Below, piece by piece: positions 43,978-52,653 of a DNA stretch of 64,000 nt; position 1 is the stretch's first letter, and the number at the start of each line of letters is the position of its first letter. The position numbers and the translations under genes were made by a program. Origin of the DNA: Streptomyces actuosus (GTDB lineage: Bacteria; Actinomycetota; Actinomycetes; Streptomycetales; Streptomycetaceae). The notes beneath the pieces were generated by a model. It did not search any database. It saw nothing but the letters and a program-made list of their open reading frames with translations, and was not told the DNA's origin. The stretch covers positions 150,440 through 214,439 of the forward strand of contig NZ_JAFFZS010000011.1 of assembly GCF_016921115.1 (NCBI RefSeq). Direction: 5' to 3'.

Positions 43978-44336
43978 CGTGTTCCTCGTGATGGGGTCGG
44001 CGCCGGCGGGGTGTCGGCCCAGCGGGCGGGCAGGGTGGTGTCGCCGTCTTCCTCGCGGCGCTGGTCTTCCAGGTCGGCGGCGTGGACGCGGCTGCGGTGC
44101 CACTGCTCGGCGGTGTGGCCGCTCGGCCGGTGGCACCTTTGTCGGGGCGTGGCTTTGCATGTGGGGCAGGTCAGGGATGCCGGGCAGGTGTCGCCGATGT
44201 CCTCGCCGTCGCAGAAGCCGCAGGGCGGGGCCGTGGCCGGCAGTACGCGCCCGGCCACGTCGACGAGGAGACCGGCCGCGCGCAAGGCGCGTTCCTCGGC
44301 TCTCGTCGACGGCGGCCCGAAGCTCTGGCGGTTCAC
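43974..44336 (-). CDS. Phage/plasmid-type zinc-finger protein
   Basis: A 120-residue protein. CGFCDGEDIGDTCPASLTC is followed by CPTCKATPRQRCHRPSGHT and HRSR, the CPxC-xxxPxxxC-xxxxG-H pattern of a zinc finger very common on actinobacterial phages and plasmids. It probably binds nucleic acid. The GTG start overlaps the upstream stop, and its own stop overlaps the DUF6884-type ATG, so four genes from 44782 to 42287 are coupled. Confidence 0.7.
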   Translation of the reverse strand: MNRQSFGPPSTRAEERALRAAGLLVDVAGRVLPATAPPCGFCDGEDIGDTCPASLTCPTCKATPRQRCHRPSGHTAEQWHRSRVHAADLEDQRREEDGDTTLPARWADTPPAPTPSRGTR

Positions 44337-44782
44337 GCTCCGCCTGTCTCGGCTGCCGGGTCCGCGCGGACGAAGGACTCGCCCTCGGGCCAGATCGCGA
44401 TGATCTTGTGGTGGGACAGGAACTCCTTGGCGACCGAGCCCGGCTCGGCGGTGAACAGCAGTGCGCGGCGGGCCGGGGGGAAGAATCGCGCGCAGTCGCT
44501 GATCACTCCGTACGCGGCGATGAGCGCGCGGTAGTGCGATCGGTGACAGGCCATCACCACCTCTCCGGCAGTCGCGTCGAAGAGGTCGGTGGACGCCAGG
44601 ACGGGATCCGTGACGACGCGGTGCCGCAGGGCACGGTGTCCCTTGGCCGTCAGGTGGAAGAGGTAGGCGGTCAGGACCGAGTCCTCGAAGCGGTCGGCCT
44701 CCTCGTCGTTGTCTCGGCCGGGCTGGGGGCGGGCAGGATCGGAAGGGGCCAGGTAGGCGACGTGCGGACTGTCGGTGGTCAT
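44333..44782 (-). CDS. Hypothetical protein
   Basis: A 149-residue protein from ATG 44782 (GGAGG upstream). It is acidic at the N-terminus, with helix VLTAYLFHLTAKGHRALRH and a second half AAYGVISDCARFFPPARRALLF that could be a small alpha/beta domain. Its stop overlaps the zinc-finger GTG. No family was recognised. Confidence 0.6.
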   Translation of the reverse strand: MTTDSPHVAYLAPSDPARPQPGRDNDEEADRFEDSVLTAYLFHLTAKGHRALRHRVVTDPVLASTDLFDATAGEVVMACHRSHYRALIAAYGVISDCARFFPPARRALLFTAEPGSVAKEFLSHHKIIAIWPEGESFVRADPAAETGGA

Positions 44783-45097
44783 GGTGTGGGCGCCTCCGGA
44801 GTCGGGTGAGGCGGCGCCGCGGCGACGGCGCGGCGCAGCATCCTGAAAAGAGAGGGTCAGTTGGGCGGCAGGACGGTGGTGGGGCGCATCCGCCGCGGTG
44901 CTGGGGCCGAGGGGATCCCGGCACGGGCCGCGGGTGAGAAGACCTGAACTGGCCGACGCCATCGCGGTGGGGAACTGGCCGCGAGAGACGAGCGCTATCC
45001 CGGCGCACATCTGCGGATGGGGGCGGGATCAGCCGCGACGGTACGTGCCCGGCCTGCCCAGGACTGTTTGAGGTCAGGCCGTCGCCGTCAGCTTCGA
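44783..45097. other. Gap within the P5 operon
   Basis: A 315-bp stretch between two minus-strand genes of the same operon. A 20-codon frame from an ATG near 44843 ends in an ATGA overlap with the next gene but lacks a ribosome site. No array promoter copy is present. Nothing else was recognised. Confidence 0.35.
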
Positions 45098-45784
45098 TCA
45101 CCCACCGCTCGACGGCAGCGGTGCCGCCCGGTCGAGCTTCGAGTACCGCTGGCTGACCTCGCGCGCCGAGTACGTGACCGGACGCCGGTCCTTCTCGTGG
45201 ACCGTGACGACGATTCCGTCCGGAGACTCATCGAGCCCATCGACCCAGACGTACTGGAAGTACCCGCCGGCGGCGCTGTAGTGCATGAGGCGGTCCCCAG
45301 GGCCGACGGGGGCCTGGACTGTGCCGCCGGTGTACCGCTTGTAGGGCACGAGGACCTGCGGGACCCCTTCCGGCACCGCCAGGGCGCGATCGGTCAGCAT
45401 GTCGGTCACGTGCTCCCTGATCAGCGCGTACAGGGCCCGGGGCGGCGGGTTCTCTGTCGCGAGTGCCACGAAGGCCAGTCGGAGCCCTTCGTCGTCTTGG
45501 GAAGGCGGGCATGCGCGGGTATCGGCGAGGGCGAGGACCTCTTCGGCGTACCGATGGGCGATGCGTCCGCGGTGCAGCTGTGCGGTGGCGGTGGAGTTCG
45601 CGGCGACGCACTCAGGACAGGTCAGGGGAGCGTCGGTGACGCGCGCCGGGTCGAGCTTCTCGTAGTGGTGGACGACGGCGTACCGGCCCGCGTCGCAGGC
45701 CACGTCAATCATGAAGCCGGTGTGGCTGTTGAGCAGGCCCTCGTGAACGGCGCCGTCGTGGCCGATGAGGTTCTTGTGGTCCAT
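45098..45784 (-). CDS. Hypothetical protein
   Basis: A 228-residue protein. CDAGRYAVVHHYEKL and LTCPECVAANSTA in the N-terminal half suggest a small metal site. The C-terminal part is beta-rich (YTGGTVQAPVGPGDRLMHYS, GYFQYVWVDGLDE, IVVTVHEKDRR), resembling an SH3-like barrel. No family was recognised. It is the second gene of the P5 operon. Confidence 0.6.
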   Translation of the reverse strand: MDHKNLIGHDGAVHEGLLNSHTGFMIDVACDAGRYAVVHHYEKLDPARVTDAPLTCPECVAANSTATAQLHRGRIAHRYAEEVLALADTRACPPSQDDEGLRLAFVALATENPPPRALYALIREHVTDMLTDRALAVPEGVPQVLVPYKRYTGGTVQAPVGPGDRLMHYSAAGGYFQYVWVDGLDESPDGIVVTVHEKDRRPVTYSAREVSQRYSKLDRAAPLPSSGG

Positions 45785-45912
45785 CTCGTCTCAACCGCCC
45801 CCAGGGGCGGCGTCCTCGCCTTCGGTGGGTACGTCGGTGGTTGGCTGGACGACTTGTGCTCCGGCGGCACGGGCGCGGTGCGCGCTGTGGCCCCGCGCCC
45901 GTGCCGTCGGGC

Positions 45913-46521
45913 TCATTCGCTCAGGTAGAAGGTCACGCCACGGCACACGAAGCGGATCGGCCCCGTCGCGTTGATGGCCAGCTGGTACGCCTCCTCCTCG
46001 GAGACCGAGCCCGGCTCCGTCACGATCTCGTCGAACCGGGTCTGGCCCTGGAGGTAGCGGATCAGCTCGTACTTGGCCTCCGGCCCGTCGAGCGGGAACG
46101 TCGACCCGCGCGGGGGGTGGTAATCGGTCAGGCCGCGCCCGATCCATCCGGCCGAGAGCCGGACCGGCGCGGGGAAGGGAACGCGGTGCGCGAGGTGCCG
46201 GGCGACGGCCTCGTGGGCGCGCTGGTCCCACATCCCGTTCCAGACGTCGCTCGCGTTCTGTGCCTCCTCGTCGTACGCGGCCAGAGCCCGGCGCATGTTG
46301 AGGTACTCGTTGCCCTCCCGGAAGTGCCGGGACGTGGCCCAGTTGCCGTCCGCGTCGAAGCCGTCGTCCATCGACTGCCCGTCGTGCTGGCGGCCGACCA
46401 TCCAGTGCCCCGTGGACTCCTCCACGCCGAGCCACACGCCCTCGAAGGAGCCGCGCCACGCCCGCCGCGCCTGGTGGACCACGGTCCAACCCTGGTGCTG
46501 TCCACCGGTCTTGATGCGCAT
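45913..46521 (-). CDS. Hypothetical protein, first gene of the P5 operon
   Basis: A 202-residue protein from ATG 46521 with AGGAGACACGC upstream. It has repeated Trp-rich segments (WRGSFEGVWLGVEESTGHWMVG, NASDVWNGMWDQR) and a C-terminal strand GPIRFVCRGVTFYLSE that resembles the ends of other array proteins (for example 32221-32577). No enzyme motif was recognised. Confidence 0.6.
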   Translation of the reverse strand: MRIKTGGQHQGWTVVHQARRAWRGSFEGVWLGVEESTGHWMVGRQHDGQSMDDGFDADGNWATSRHFREGNEYLNMRRALAAYDEEAQNASDVWNGMWDQRAHEAVARHLAHRVPFPAPVRLSAGWIGRGLTDYHPPRGSTFPLDGPEAKYELIRYLQGQTRFDEIVTEPGSVSEEEAYQLAINATGPIRFVCRGVTFYLSE

Positions 46522-46603
46522 GCGTGTCTCCTGGGCCTGTCTCGTCGGAAGGGGAGGGCGCGGGGCGCTCAAGCCGGGGGGGCGAGCACCACCAACGAGA
46601 ACC

Positions 46604-46633
46604 ACAGTACACATGGAAACACTAATAAGCAAC
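46604..46633 (-). promoter_or_regulatory. Array promoter P5 (heads the Mom-like operon)
   Basis: -35 TTGCTT, 17 bp, -10 TACTGT on the minus strand, with GTTTCCATGTG before the -10. The first start codon is 83 bp past the -10. The operon covers 46521-42287. Confidence 0.8.
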
Positions 46634-46683
46634 ATTGCTTGTGTTCGTCTGAGCGATCCGCGCCCGCGGGAACCCGGAGTCCG

Positions 46684-47679
46684 TCAGGACAGGGACCAAG
46701 AACTCCCCTTCTCCGCAGCACGGCTGGTGGCCGGCCGCAGGGCGGGATAGGCGCCGGCCAGGACGTCCTCGGCGAGGAGGACGGGCGGGCGCGAGTAGAC
46801 GAGAGACTCCTCGCCGTCGCCGGACTGCACGACAGCCAGATCCGCATGCCTGTCCGCGACTTGGTGCAGGGCACGGCGGAGGTCGGCGGTACCGGTGAGA
46901 AGGAGTCGGCCGGGCCCCAGGGGGTCGGAGGCAAGCCGCGCCAGGCTGATAGAGCCGGCCGCGGGGCTGGCGGTTCGGGCCGCGAAGTCCAGGCTCGCGT
47001 ACGCCTGGACGGGCGCGGGGCAGTGGCGGCCGGCCATGCGGCGCAGGGCGACGAGGTGGCTGCGGTCGGCTGTGCGGTCGGCGGGCGGCTCGGGGTCGAG
47101 CAGGTGGAGGGTGCGGAACGGGTTGGAGAGCTCGTCCTCGATGTTCGCGGCGGTGGGGGCGCCGGGCGCGTACATGCTCACGAGGCAGGCGATGTCCGAC
47201 GCGAGTACCGACGCGGCCGGGGTCCTGTGGCCGGCCGCGTCGGCGGCGGCCGCCAAGCGCCCCTGCAGCTCCGCGCGGCTGGACCGGCTGAACGGGGAGT
47301 ACCCGAAGAGATACCGCCAGGCGGGCACGTGACACGGCTCGGAGCTCACCAACCACCAGTGCAACAGCCAGAGACTGGCGTCGAGTTCGAGGTAGGGGTC
47401 GGCCCCGGTGTCCTCGTCCAGGAGCCAGTGGGCGCGGTCCGTGGGCACCAGGTCCTGGCCGTTGCGGGCGGCCAAGCCGAAGGCCTGGGACCAAAAGGCC
47501 ATGGACGGGACCATGCTCTTGCCGACGCCCAGCACGACGGTCGCGTCGGGGCGGCGCAGGGCGGTCGGGTCCTGGCGCAGGGCGTCGTAGACCTTGCGGA
47601 GCCACCCGTAGCGCGGTGGGTAGCCACGGTGCCGGCCGAAGCCGGGCAGGCAGCCGGTCAGGGGAGTGCGGTTCGACAC
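46684..47679 (-). CDS. DUF4007-family protein
   Basis: A 331-residue protein with the family blocks FGRHRGYPPRYGWLRKVYDAL (about 14-34), VVLGVGKSMVPSMAFWSQAFGL (48-69) and DPYLELDASLWLLHWWLVSSEP (94-115). From memory, DUF4007 genes often lie beside PAPS-reductase-like genes in phosphorothioation-type DNA modification loci. Such a PP-loop gene is present 6 kb away (53989-55350). The molecular activity of DUF4007 is unknown to me; the GVGK block resembles a nucleotide loop but this is not established. It is the last gene of the P6 operon. Confidence 0.78.
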   Translation of the reverse strand: MSNRTPLTGCLPGFGRHRGYPPRYGWLRKVYDALRQDPTALRRPDATVVLGVGKSMVPSMAFWSQAFGLAARNGQDLVPTDRAHWLLDEDTGADPYLELDASLWLLHWWLVSSEPCHVPAWRYLFGYSPFSRSSRAELQGRLAAAADAAGHRTPAASVLASDIACLVSMYAPGAPTAANIEDELSNPFRTLHLLDPEPPADRTADRSHLVALRRMAGRHCPAPVQAYASLDFAARTASPAAGSISLARLASDPLGPGRLLLTGTADLRRALHQVADRHADLAVVQSGDGEESLVYSRPPVLLAEDVLAGAYPALRPATSRAAEKGSSWSLS

Positions 47680-47692
47680 AATGGTCCTTTGC

Positions 47693-48046
47693 TCAGTCGA
47701 GTGAGAGGGGGCTGCGGTCGGAAAGGGTGAGCCGGGCGACGAGACGTGCGAGGGAGTGCGCCCAGTCGGCCGGGGTGTCTGGAACGAGGAAGTCCTCGCT
47801 CCAGACGGTGCCGTCGCCGATAAGCGGCCGGCTGGTCAGCCGAACCTGGCTCGGACCGGCCGCGGCGCGGGAGAGGTCGAGTTCGTAGGACCGGGTTTCG
47901 GTGTCGATGTACCAGGACAACAGTCCCTCGGCGTCGGGACATCCGCAGGTCAGCACATACACGCTGGTACGGCTGGGTGCGGGCATGACGGCGCGCAGCG
48001 CCCGGGCTACGGCCTGGCTGTCGCTGTGGTCGTGGGCTTGTGCCAC
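47693..48046 (-). CDS. Hypothetical protein preceding the DUF4007 gene
   Basis: A 117-residue protein with a near-ideal GAAGGAGG site 5 bp before its GTG. A cysteine pair (YVLTCGCPDAEG) is followed by alternating strands (LLSWYIDTETRSYELDLSR, QVRLTSRPLIGDGTVWSEDF) and a C-terminal helix. It is 13 bp upstream of the DUF4007 gene and should be coexpressed with it. No family was recognised. Confidence 0.62.
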   Translation of the reverse strand: MAQAHDHSDSQAVARALRAVMPAPSRTSVYVLTCGCPDAEGLLSWYIDTETRSYELDLSRAAAGPSQVRLTSRPLIGDGTVWSEDFLVPDTPADWAHSLARLVARLTLSDRSPLSLD

Positions 48047-48095
48047 GGTTCCTCCTTCGGGCCCGGCCCACGAGGCGTGGGCCGGGGCGGGGCAG

Positions 48096-49115
48096 CTACC
48101 TGCTGGTCGTGAGGGCGTCCAGCAGTTGTTCGGTGGTGCGAGTGGCGATGGCGAAGCCGATCAGTTTCATGACGTCGTCGCGGTGGCGCGCCATGTCACG
48201 CTGCCGGGCAAGGGTTTCCTCGGCCAGGTCGGGCTGTGCGAGGACGTCTCCGCATCCGACGACCGCGCGGGGGCCCAGTTCCCAGACGAGGGTGTTGACG
48301 GCGGCTCCAGCGGCGGCCAGGGGGTCGAGTTCGAGCATGACCCAGCCGCGCTCTGCCGGGTCCTCGCCGTCGCGGCGCAGGTCCTGCGCCGCGGAGCGGA
48401 AGAGCCCTCCGGTTCCGGCGGCCGGCTCGAGCGCCCACTCACCGCGGTGGTGGGGTCGCTTTCCTGTGCCGCCTTCGTCGGCCAGCATCGCGGCGATCAG
48501 ATCGCTGATGTCGGGCGGAGTGTGGTACTCGCCGAGGCTGCGCCGGGAGTGATGGTGGCGTAGGGCTGTGATGACCCAGGACATCAGGTCGATCCGGGAC
48601 CGCTCGGCGGGGTCGGTGTCTCCCGTGTGCCGGAGGACTCCATGGCGCAGCGCGGCAAGGGCCACAGCACGCACGCCGGCGAGGTGGGTGTCGTGCAGGT
48701 CCTCCCTGGTCCAGTCGAACAGCGGGCGGGCGGTGGCCCAAAGGTCGGGGCGGAGGCCGTAGTAGTAGTTGGCGCTATCGGCCAGGCCGCGGACCAGGAC
48801 GCGCGGGGGTTGCGCGGCGATGTACGCGGCGATCGTGTCGGCGGCCGCCGCACCGGGGGACTTCTGGGGCCACAGGGCGAGGGCCGCGACGACCCCTGCG
48901 GGGATGTCTAGGCGGCTGCCGGCGGCGGCGTGCCAGGCTTCGGCGACCGCTTCGCCGAGGACGGAGCCGGCGCTACGGCTGACGGTGATCGCAGGACAGT
49001 CGGTCGTACCGGCGTGCCGGGCGCAGCTCGGGTCGGTGCAGTTCCGAGCCCTGTGGGTGAGCACCTGGTCAACGGCCTCGGTCACGAGGGCGGCGGTGGA
49101 ATCAGCAGCGGGCAT
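48096..49115 (-). CDS. N6-DNA-methylase-fold protein lacking the NPPY motif (paralogue)
   Basis: A 339-residue protein. SLGEYHTPPDISDLIAAML (193-211), WALEPAAGTGGLFRSA (227-242) and LELDPLAAAGAAVNTLVWE (261-279) are methylase motifs X, I and II. The catalytic (D/N)PP(Y/F) motif is absent; GCGDVLAQPDL occupies the place before it. The architecture and the lost motif match 39659-40564, so both probably serve a non-methylating role. An N-terminal Cys/His group (NCTDPSCARHAGTTDC) is extra. It lies 50 bp upstream of the 47693-48046 gene. Confidence 0.75.
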   Translation of the reverse strand: MPAADSTAALVTEAVDQVLTHRARNCTDPSCARHAGTTDCPAITVSRSAGSVLGEAVAEAWHAAAGSRLDIPAGVVAALALWPQKSPGAAAADTIAAYIAAQPPRVLVRGLADSANYYYGLRPDLWATARPLFDWTREDLHDTHLAGVRAVALAALRHGVLRHTGDTDPAERSRIDLMSWVITALRHHHSRRSLGEYHTPPDISDLIAAMLADEGGTGKRPHHRGEWALEPAAGTGGLFRSAAQDLRRDGEDPAERGWVMLELDPLAAAGAAVNTLVWELGPRAVVGCGDVLAQPDLAEETLARQRDMARHRDDVMKLIGFAIATRTTEQLLDALTTSR

Positions 49116-49258
49116 GAGGGTTCCAGGGCATGGGTGGGTGGTGTGTTTTGGTCAGGAGCAGGAAGCCGGTGCCGGGGCCGCGAGCGGGAAGGCGTCGTCC
49201 GCAGCCCCGGACCTGCACGTTGTGGTGATGGATGGCGTAGGGGCGTCAGCCGGCTCGT

Positions 49259-49624
49259 TCAGAGGACTCCGCGGCGGGCCAGCTCGGGCTCGCACAGGGA
49301 GCACGTCCCGCACGGCGCGCGCTCGGCGCATCCCGGCTGCGGGAGGGCGTCGCCCTTGTCGTCCCCGCGACGGACGAACTTGGGCCACTCGCGCTCGTAC
49401 AGGAACTCCCCGGCCCACTCCCGGGACTGGAACCCGGGGATGCGCGAAGCGTTGTTGGCCGTGTCCGGCTGGGCGACCCACGTGGTGGTGCCGTCCGGGA
49501 GGGCGTGTTCCCACACGTACCCGTACGCGGTGGTGCGGTCGGCCTTGCTCACCACGAGGAACCCGCGGGTGTAGTCGTTGTGGGCGGCCTGGAAGTCGAT
49601 GTGCTGGGCGAGGCCGGGCAGCAT
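49259..49624 (-). CDS. Hypothetical protein with C-terminal cysteine cluster
   Basis: A 121-residue protein from ATG 49624 (GGAG upstream). The N-terminal part (FLVVSKADRTTAYGYVWEHA, TWVAQPDTANNA) is beta-rich. The C-terminal CAERAPCGTCSLCEPELARRGVL is a CxxxxxCxxCxxC cluster likely to hold zinc or iron-sulfur. No family was recognised. Confidence 0.6.
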   Translation of the reverse strand: MLPGLAQHIDFQAAHNDYTRGFLVVSKADRTTAYGYVWEHALPDGTTTWVAQPDTANNASRIPGFQSREWAGEFLYEREWPKFVRRGDDKGDALPQPGCAERAPCGTCSLCEPELARRGVL

Positions 49625-49758
49625 GATCACATCTCCGTGGTGAGGCGGGTGCGGGTGGTGGAGAGGGATCCTGACCACGAGCCCGGGGCCCGCCGCCTCT
49701 TGGCGTACGGGACCGCGTGGGTTCCGGCGGAAGGGCCCCGGGCGCGTGGTCGGAAAGA

Positions 49759-50061
49759 TCAGGTGTTCCGCGGTGCGGCGGAGGCCGCGGCGTACTTCAC
49801 GCACGCGGGCATGGACTCGCGCAGATCTGGGCCGCGCAGTCCGCGGCTTCCGCGAGGCAGAAGCCCGCACTTGAGACGCTCTCGACCGTCACCGAGCCGC
49901 TTCAACACGGTGTTGGCGCAGCCTCCGCAGACGGCGGGCGGGTTGTCGAGATCGGCGCCGAGGAGCGGCACCCGAGTCGCGGGGTGTTCCCCGCGGTCGA
50001 GGTGCATGCGTATCGAGCCGCGGCCCGATCGAGCCGGGGCGGGGATCAGGGGCGTGGTCAT
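49759..50061 (-). CDS. Small cysteine-containing hypothetical protein
   Basis: A 100-residue protein from ATG 50061 with AAGGACCTTGACC upstream. CGGCANTVLKRLGDGRERLKCG and a later ACVKY give four cysteines in the C-terminal half, compatible with one zinc finger. No family was recognised. It is the second gene of the P6 operon. Confidence 0.58.
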   Translation of the reverse strand: MTTPLIPAPARSGRGSIRMHLDRGEHPATRVPLLGADLDNPPAVCGGCANTVLKRLGDGRERLKCGLLPRGSRGLRGPDLRESMPACVKYAAASAAPRNT

Positions 50062-50121
50062 GGTCAAGGTCCTTCCAGGTGGGATCGTTCGTGGGGGCGG
50101 CGGCACCGGGGCAGGGTTCGG

Positions 50122-50589
50122 CTACTTGGCCTTGCGCTGGTCGACCCGGTGGGCCTGCGATGCCGCGCGCATGACCTCGTCGAAGTCGAAGCCGAGGTTC
50201 TGGGCGTAGGCGCGCAGTTCGTTGAGCAGCACGTGCAGCGCCTTCGAGAAGGTGGGGTAGGGGTCCTCTGCCATGTGCACGCGGAGGGCGGCAGCGGCGT
50301 CGCTGGCGTGCACGTACACGTCGAAGAGGTGGTCTGCGGCGGCCGAATCGTCCGTGTTGTGGATCGGCGCGACGGACGGGTCGAGGTTCGGCATGGCGGC
50401 CAGGGGCCGTTCGTCCAGTCGCGCCTTCGCGTCGCCGTCGAGGCAGCGTTCGATGTCGGCGCGCATGTGACTGGCCAGGTGCATCAAGTCGGTGGTGACG
50501 TCCACCAGGGTCAGCCAGACGTCGGCCCATCCCCTCCGGTAGGCGAGAAGGGCGGCGTCTACCTCTGCCTTGTGGGCGACAGCAAGCAT
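50122..50589 (-). CDS. Hypothetical helical protein, first gene of the P6 operon
   Basis: A 155-residue, mainly alpha-helical acidic protein from ATG 50589. WADVWLTLVDVTTDLMHLASHMRADIERCL and the helical C-terminus KALHVLLNELRAYAQNLGFDFDEV are visible. It follows P6 by 69 bp, like other first genes of the array. No function was recognised. Confidence 0.6.
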   Translation of the reverse strand: MLAVAHKAEVDAALLAYRRGWADVWLTLVDVTTDLMHLASHMRADIERCLDGDAKARLDERPLAAMPNLDPSVAPIHNTDDSAAADHLFDVYVHASDAAAALRVHMAEDPYPTFSKALHVLLNELRAYAQNLGFDFDEVMRAASQAHRVDQRKAK

Positions 50590-50657
50590 GGGAGGACTCC
50601 AGAGCAGTAAAGGGGCTTCGTGCGGCGTGGACTTGGAGGTCCGCCAGCGATGCAATC

Positions 50658-50687
50658 AATCTACATACTGAAATCTGAATACGCAAC
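50658..50687 (-). promoter_or_regulatory. Array promoter P6 (heads the DUF4007 operon)
   Basis: -35 TTGCGT, 17 bp, -10 TAGATT on the minus strand. Upstream of the -35 lies ACCACCTGCGAT, nearly the same as ACCACCTGAGAT at P7. Confidence 0.8.
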
Positions 50688-50806
50688 ATCGCAGGTGGTT
50701 GTGAACGCTTTCCGGCTCGCCCTCGGGGCGAGCCGGGCGATCACGTATCCGGGCCCGCCATCCGAGCTCTCGGGTAACGGCGCACCGGCCGCCTCGCTGG
50801 AGCCTT

Positions 50807-51040
50807 CTACTTGCCGGCGCCCCTGCGCGCCCGCTGCTGGGCCGGCAGCTGCCGGCGGGGCATCGTGCCGACGAAGACCAGGAGCGCCGTCAGTGCCACC
50901 CCGGCCGCAATGACCGCGCCGACAAGACTGGCGGGCTCCAGTACCCACACGCTGACCAGGGCGACGACTGCGCTCGGCGCGCCCCATCGCAGCGCCCATC
51001 GGACCCACGGGCTCGGGCTCTTGCCGTCGACAACCGGCAT
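50807..51040 (-). CDS. Small two-span membrane protein
   Basis: A 77-residue protein from ATG 51040 with AAGGAGGAACTG directly upstream. Two hydrophobic helices (about 21-38 and 40-60: SAVVALVSVWVLEPASLVG, VIAAGVALTALLVFVG) are followed by a basic tail RRQLPAQQRARRGAGK. It is the last gene of the P7 operon and overlaps other open frames that lack such a ribosome site. No family was recognised. Confidence 0.6.
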   Translation of the reverse strand: MPVVDGKSPSPWVRWALRWGAPSAVVALVSVWVLEPASLVGAVIAAGVALTALLVFVGTMPRRQLPAQQRARRGAGK

Positions 51041-51132
51041 CAGTTCCTCCTTGGTTCTGGATGCCGGCTGATACCTGCATCCGTGGGTGAGTTCTGTCGC
51101 CCGGGAGGCCAGACCCCCGGGCTGTGATCGGC

Positions 51133-51807
51133 TCAGGCGCGGAATTGCTCCCCGTCGAAGTACGCGCCACGCTGCATCCGGGTGTTGGGAAGGATGCCCG
51201 AAACGACCGGGGAGGTAAGGCCCGGGACGTCGACGAAGGTCGTGTATCGGTCCAGAAGCCGGGCGGCCACCCGGGTATCGCCCCATCGGTGCCCGACCGC
51301 GTTCAGGGGGCCGAGGGCCACGTTCAGGCCGTCCATGATGGAGAAGCCGAGACCTTCGTAGTAACTCTCCAGCTCCGGGAAGCAGTTGAGGGTCAGCAGT
51401 CCATAACCGGCGCGCGTGAAGCGGCGTACGGAATGCCGAATGAGTTCGGCCCCGATGCCTCGCCCGCGCTGCCCGGGATCCACCGCAACCGCGGTGACGA
51501 TCGCGGTCCGTTCCGCCAGAAGGTGCGCCAGCGGCACGTCGATGCCGGGATGGTCGAAGAGCCACAGCGGAACGCCTCCGATGAGGACGCCGAGCGTCTC
51601 GCCTTCATCGTTTTCGGCCACGATCATCAGGGCCCGGAAGTGGGAGAGCGGCTCTTCCTGCGGCAGGGACAGGTTCGGCCGTACTTCCTCGAACGCGTCG
51701 GGATCGTCGGGGTTCACGTCGGCGAGGAGCCGCATGACGGCGTCCGCGTCGGTGGGCGCCGCGTCGCGGAGGGTGATGCCGGGCAGGCGTGTGCGGGTGC
51801 TACGCAT
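51133..51807 (-). CDS. GNAT-family N-acetyltransferase
   Basis: A 224-residue protein. Motif A of the GNAT fold, AVAVDPGQRGRGIGAELIRHSV (107-128), binds the acetyl-CoA pyrophosphate. Motif B follows in GYGLLTLNCFPELESYYEGLGF. It would transfer an acetyl group to an amine; the substrate is unknown. AGGAGTCCCT precedes the ATG. It is the second gene of the P7 operon, between a basic hypothetical protein and the small membrane protein. Confidence 0.8.
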   Translation of the reverse strand: MRSTRTRLPGITLRDAAPTDADAVMRLLADVNPDDPDAFEEVRPNLSLPQEEPLSHFRALMIVAENDEGETLGVLIGGVPLWLFDHPGIDVPLAHLLAERTAIVTAVAVDPGQRGRGIGAELIRHSVRRFTRAGYGLLTLNCFPELESYYEGLGFSIMDGLNVALGPLNAVGHRWGDTRVAARLLDRYTTFVDVPGLTSPVVSGILPNTRMQRGAYFDGEQFRA

Positions 51808-51963
51808 AGGGACTCCTGGGGCGGTATGAGGCGCGGTGCGTCGCCTCTGGGGTTGGCGGAAGGGAGGGCTGCCGGAGGGGCCTCAACGGCGGTTCGGGCT
51901 CTGAGGCCGGGCCGACCGGAGCTGAGAGCTGCCCGGGCGGCCCGGAGTGCTGTGCGAGGGACG

Positions 51964-52521
51964 TCAGTAGATGTGGCGGCCGTCAGGGACTGTCCGGCCG
52001 ATCAGGCGCCAGGGCGGGCCGTCGTTCAGGACGCCCATCGGGCACCGATCCGGCTGGTGCGTCGACAGGTCGGCCTCGATGGCCGTGTACCAGTGCTGGG
52101 TGAGCGGGCACCGCGTTCCTCGTGCGCAACCCGGCCGCTCCGCGACGAAAACGTGGTAGACGTCCGTCGAAGTGGGGAGGGACCGGCGGAACGCGCCCGA
52201 GATGCGCTTGCCGTAAGCCGACGGGCTCTCGCTCCGGTACCGCCCCCATACTTGGATGCCGTAGACGAACTGCGTCTGGCCGCCGCGGTCGAGCCGCCAG
52301 CGCAGCACGGAGCCGTAGCGCGGGTTGTCGGGCCTGGACTCGTCCGCGCCCGCGGGCACCGCTCCGGTCATGTCGAGGACGGTCTGGCCGGTCCCGGTGA
52401 ACGCCTGGGGTACGGCCAGCGCCCAGTACGAGGAGGCGTGCTTTCCCCACGGATGCAGCCTCCGCCGCCGGTACTGCGTCCCGGCCTTGCGGCGCTTTAT
52501 GAGCGGCTTGTTCCGCTTCAT
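51964..52521 (-). CDS. Basic hypothetical protein, first gene of the P7 operon
   Basis: A 185-residue protein whose N-terminus is strongly basic (MKRNKPLIKRRKAGTQYRRRRLHPWGK), suggesting nucleic-acid contact. The remainder is mixed alpha/beta with RWRLDRGGQTQFVYGIQVWGRY and a Cys pair (RPGCARGTRCPL). No family was recognised. P7 lies about 100 bp upstream. Confidence 0.6.
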   Translation of the reverse strand: MKRNKPLIKRRKAGTQYRRRRLHPWGKHASSYWALAVPQAFTGTGQTVLDMTGAVPAGADESRPDNPRYGSVLRWRLDRGGQTQFVYGIQVWGRYRSESPSAYGKRISGAFRRSLPTSTDVYHVFVAERPGCARGTRCPLTQHWYTAIEADLSTHQPDRCPMGVLNDGPPWRLIGRTVPDGRHIY

Positions 52522-52620
52522 CTGTATCAGTCCCCCGGATGTGCTGAGACGGGCGCGACGCCCGGAGCGGCGCTCGTCAAGTGGGTTGGTGTGGCGGGGC
52601 GTTGGCCCGAACTGAGAATG

Positions 52621-52650
52621 ACAATACATAGTGAATCGCGAATACGCAAC
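52621..52650 (-). promoter_or_regulatory. Array promoter P7
   Basis: -35 TTGCGT, 17 bp, -10 TATTGT on the minus strand. The TGA of the PglX-like gene lies exactly 3 bp upstream of the GTTGC block, as at P1 and P4. Confidence 0.8.
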
Positions 52651-52653
52651 ATC

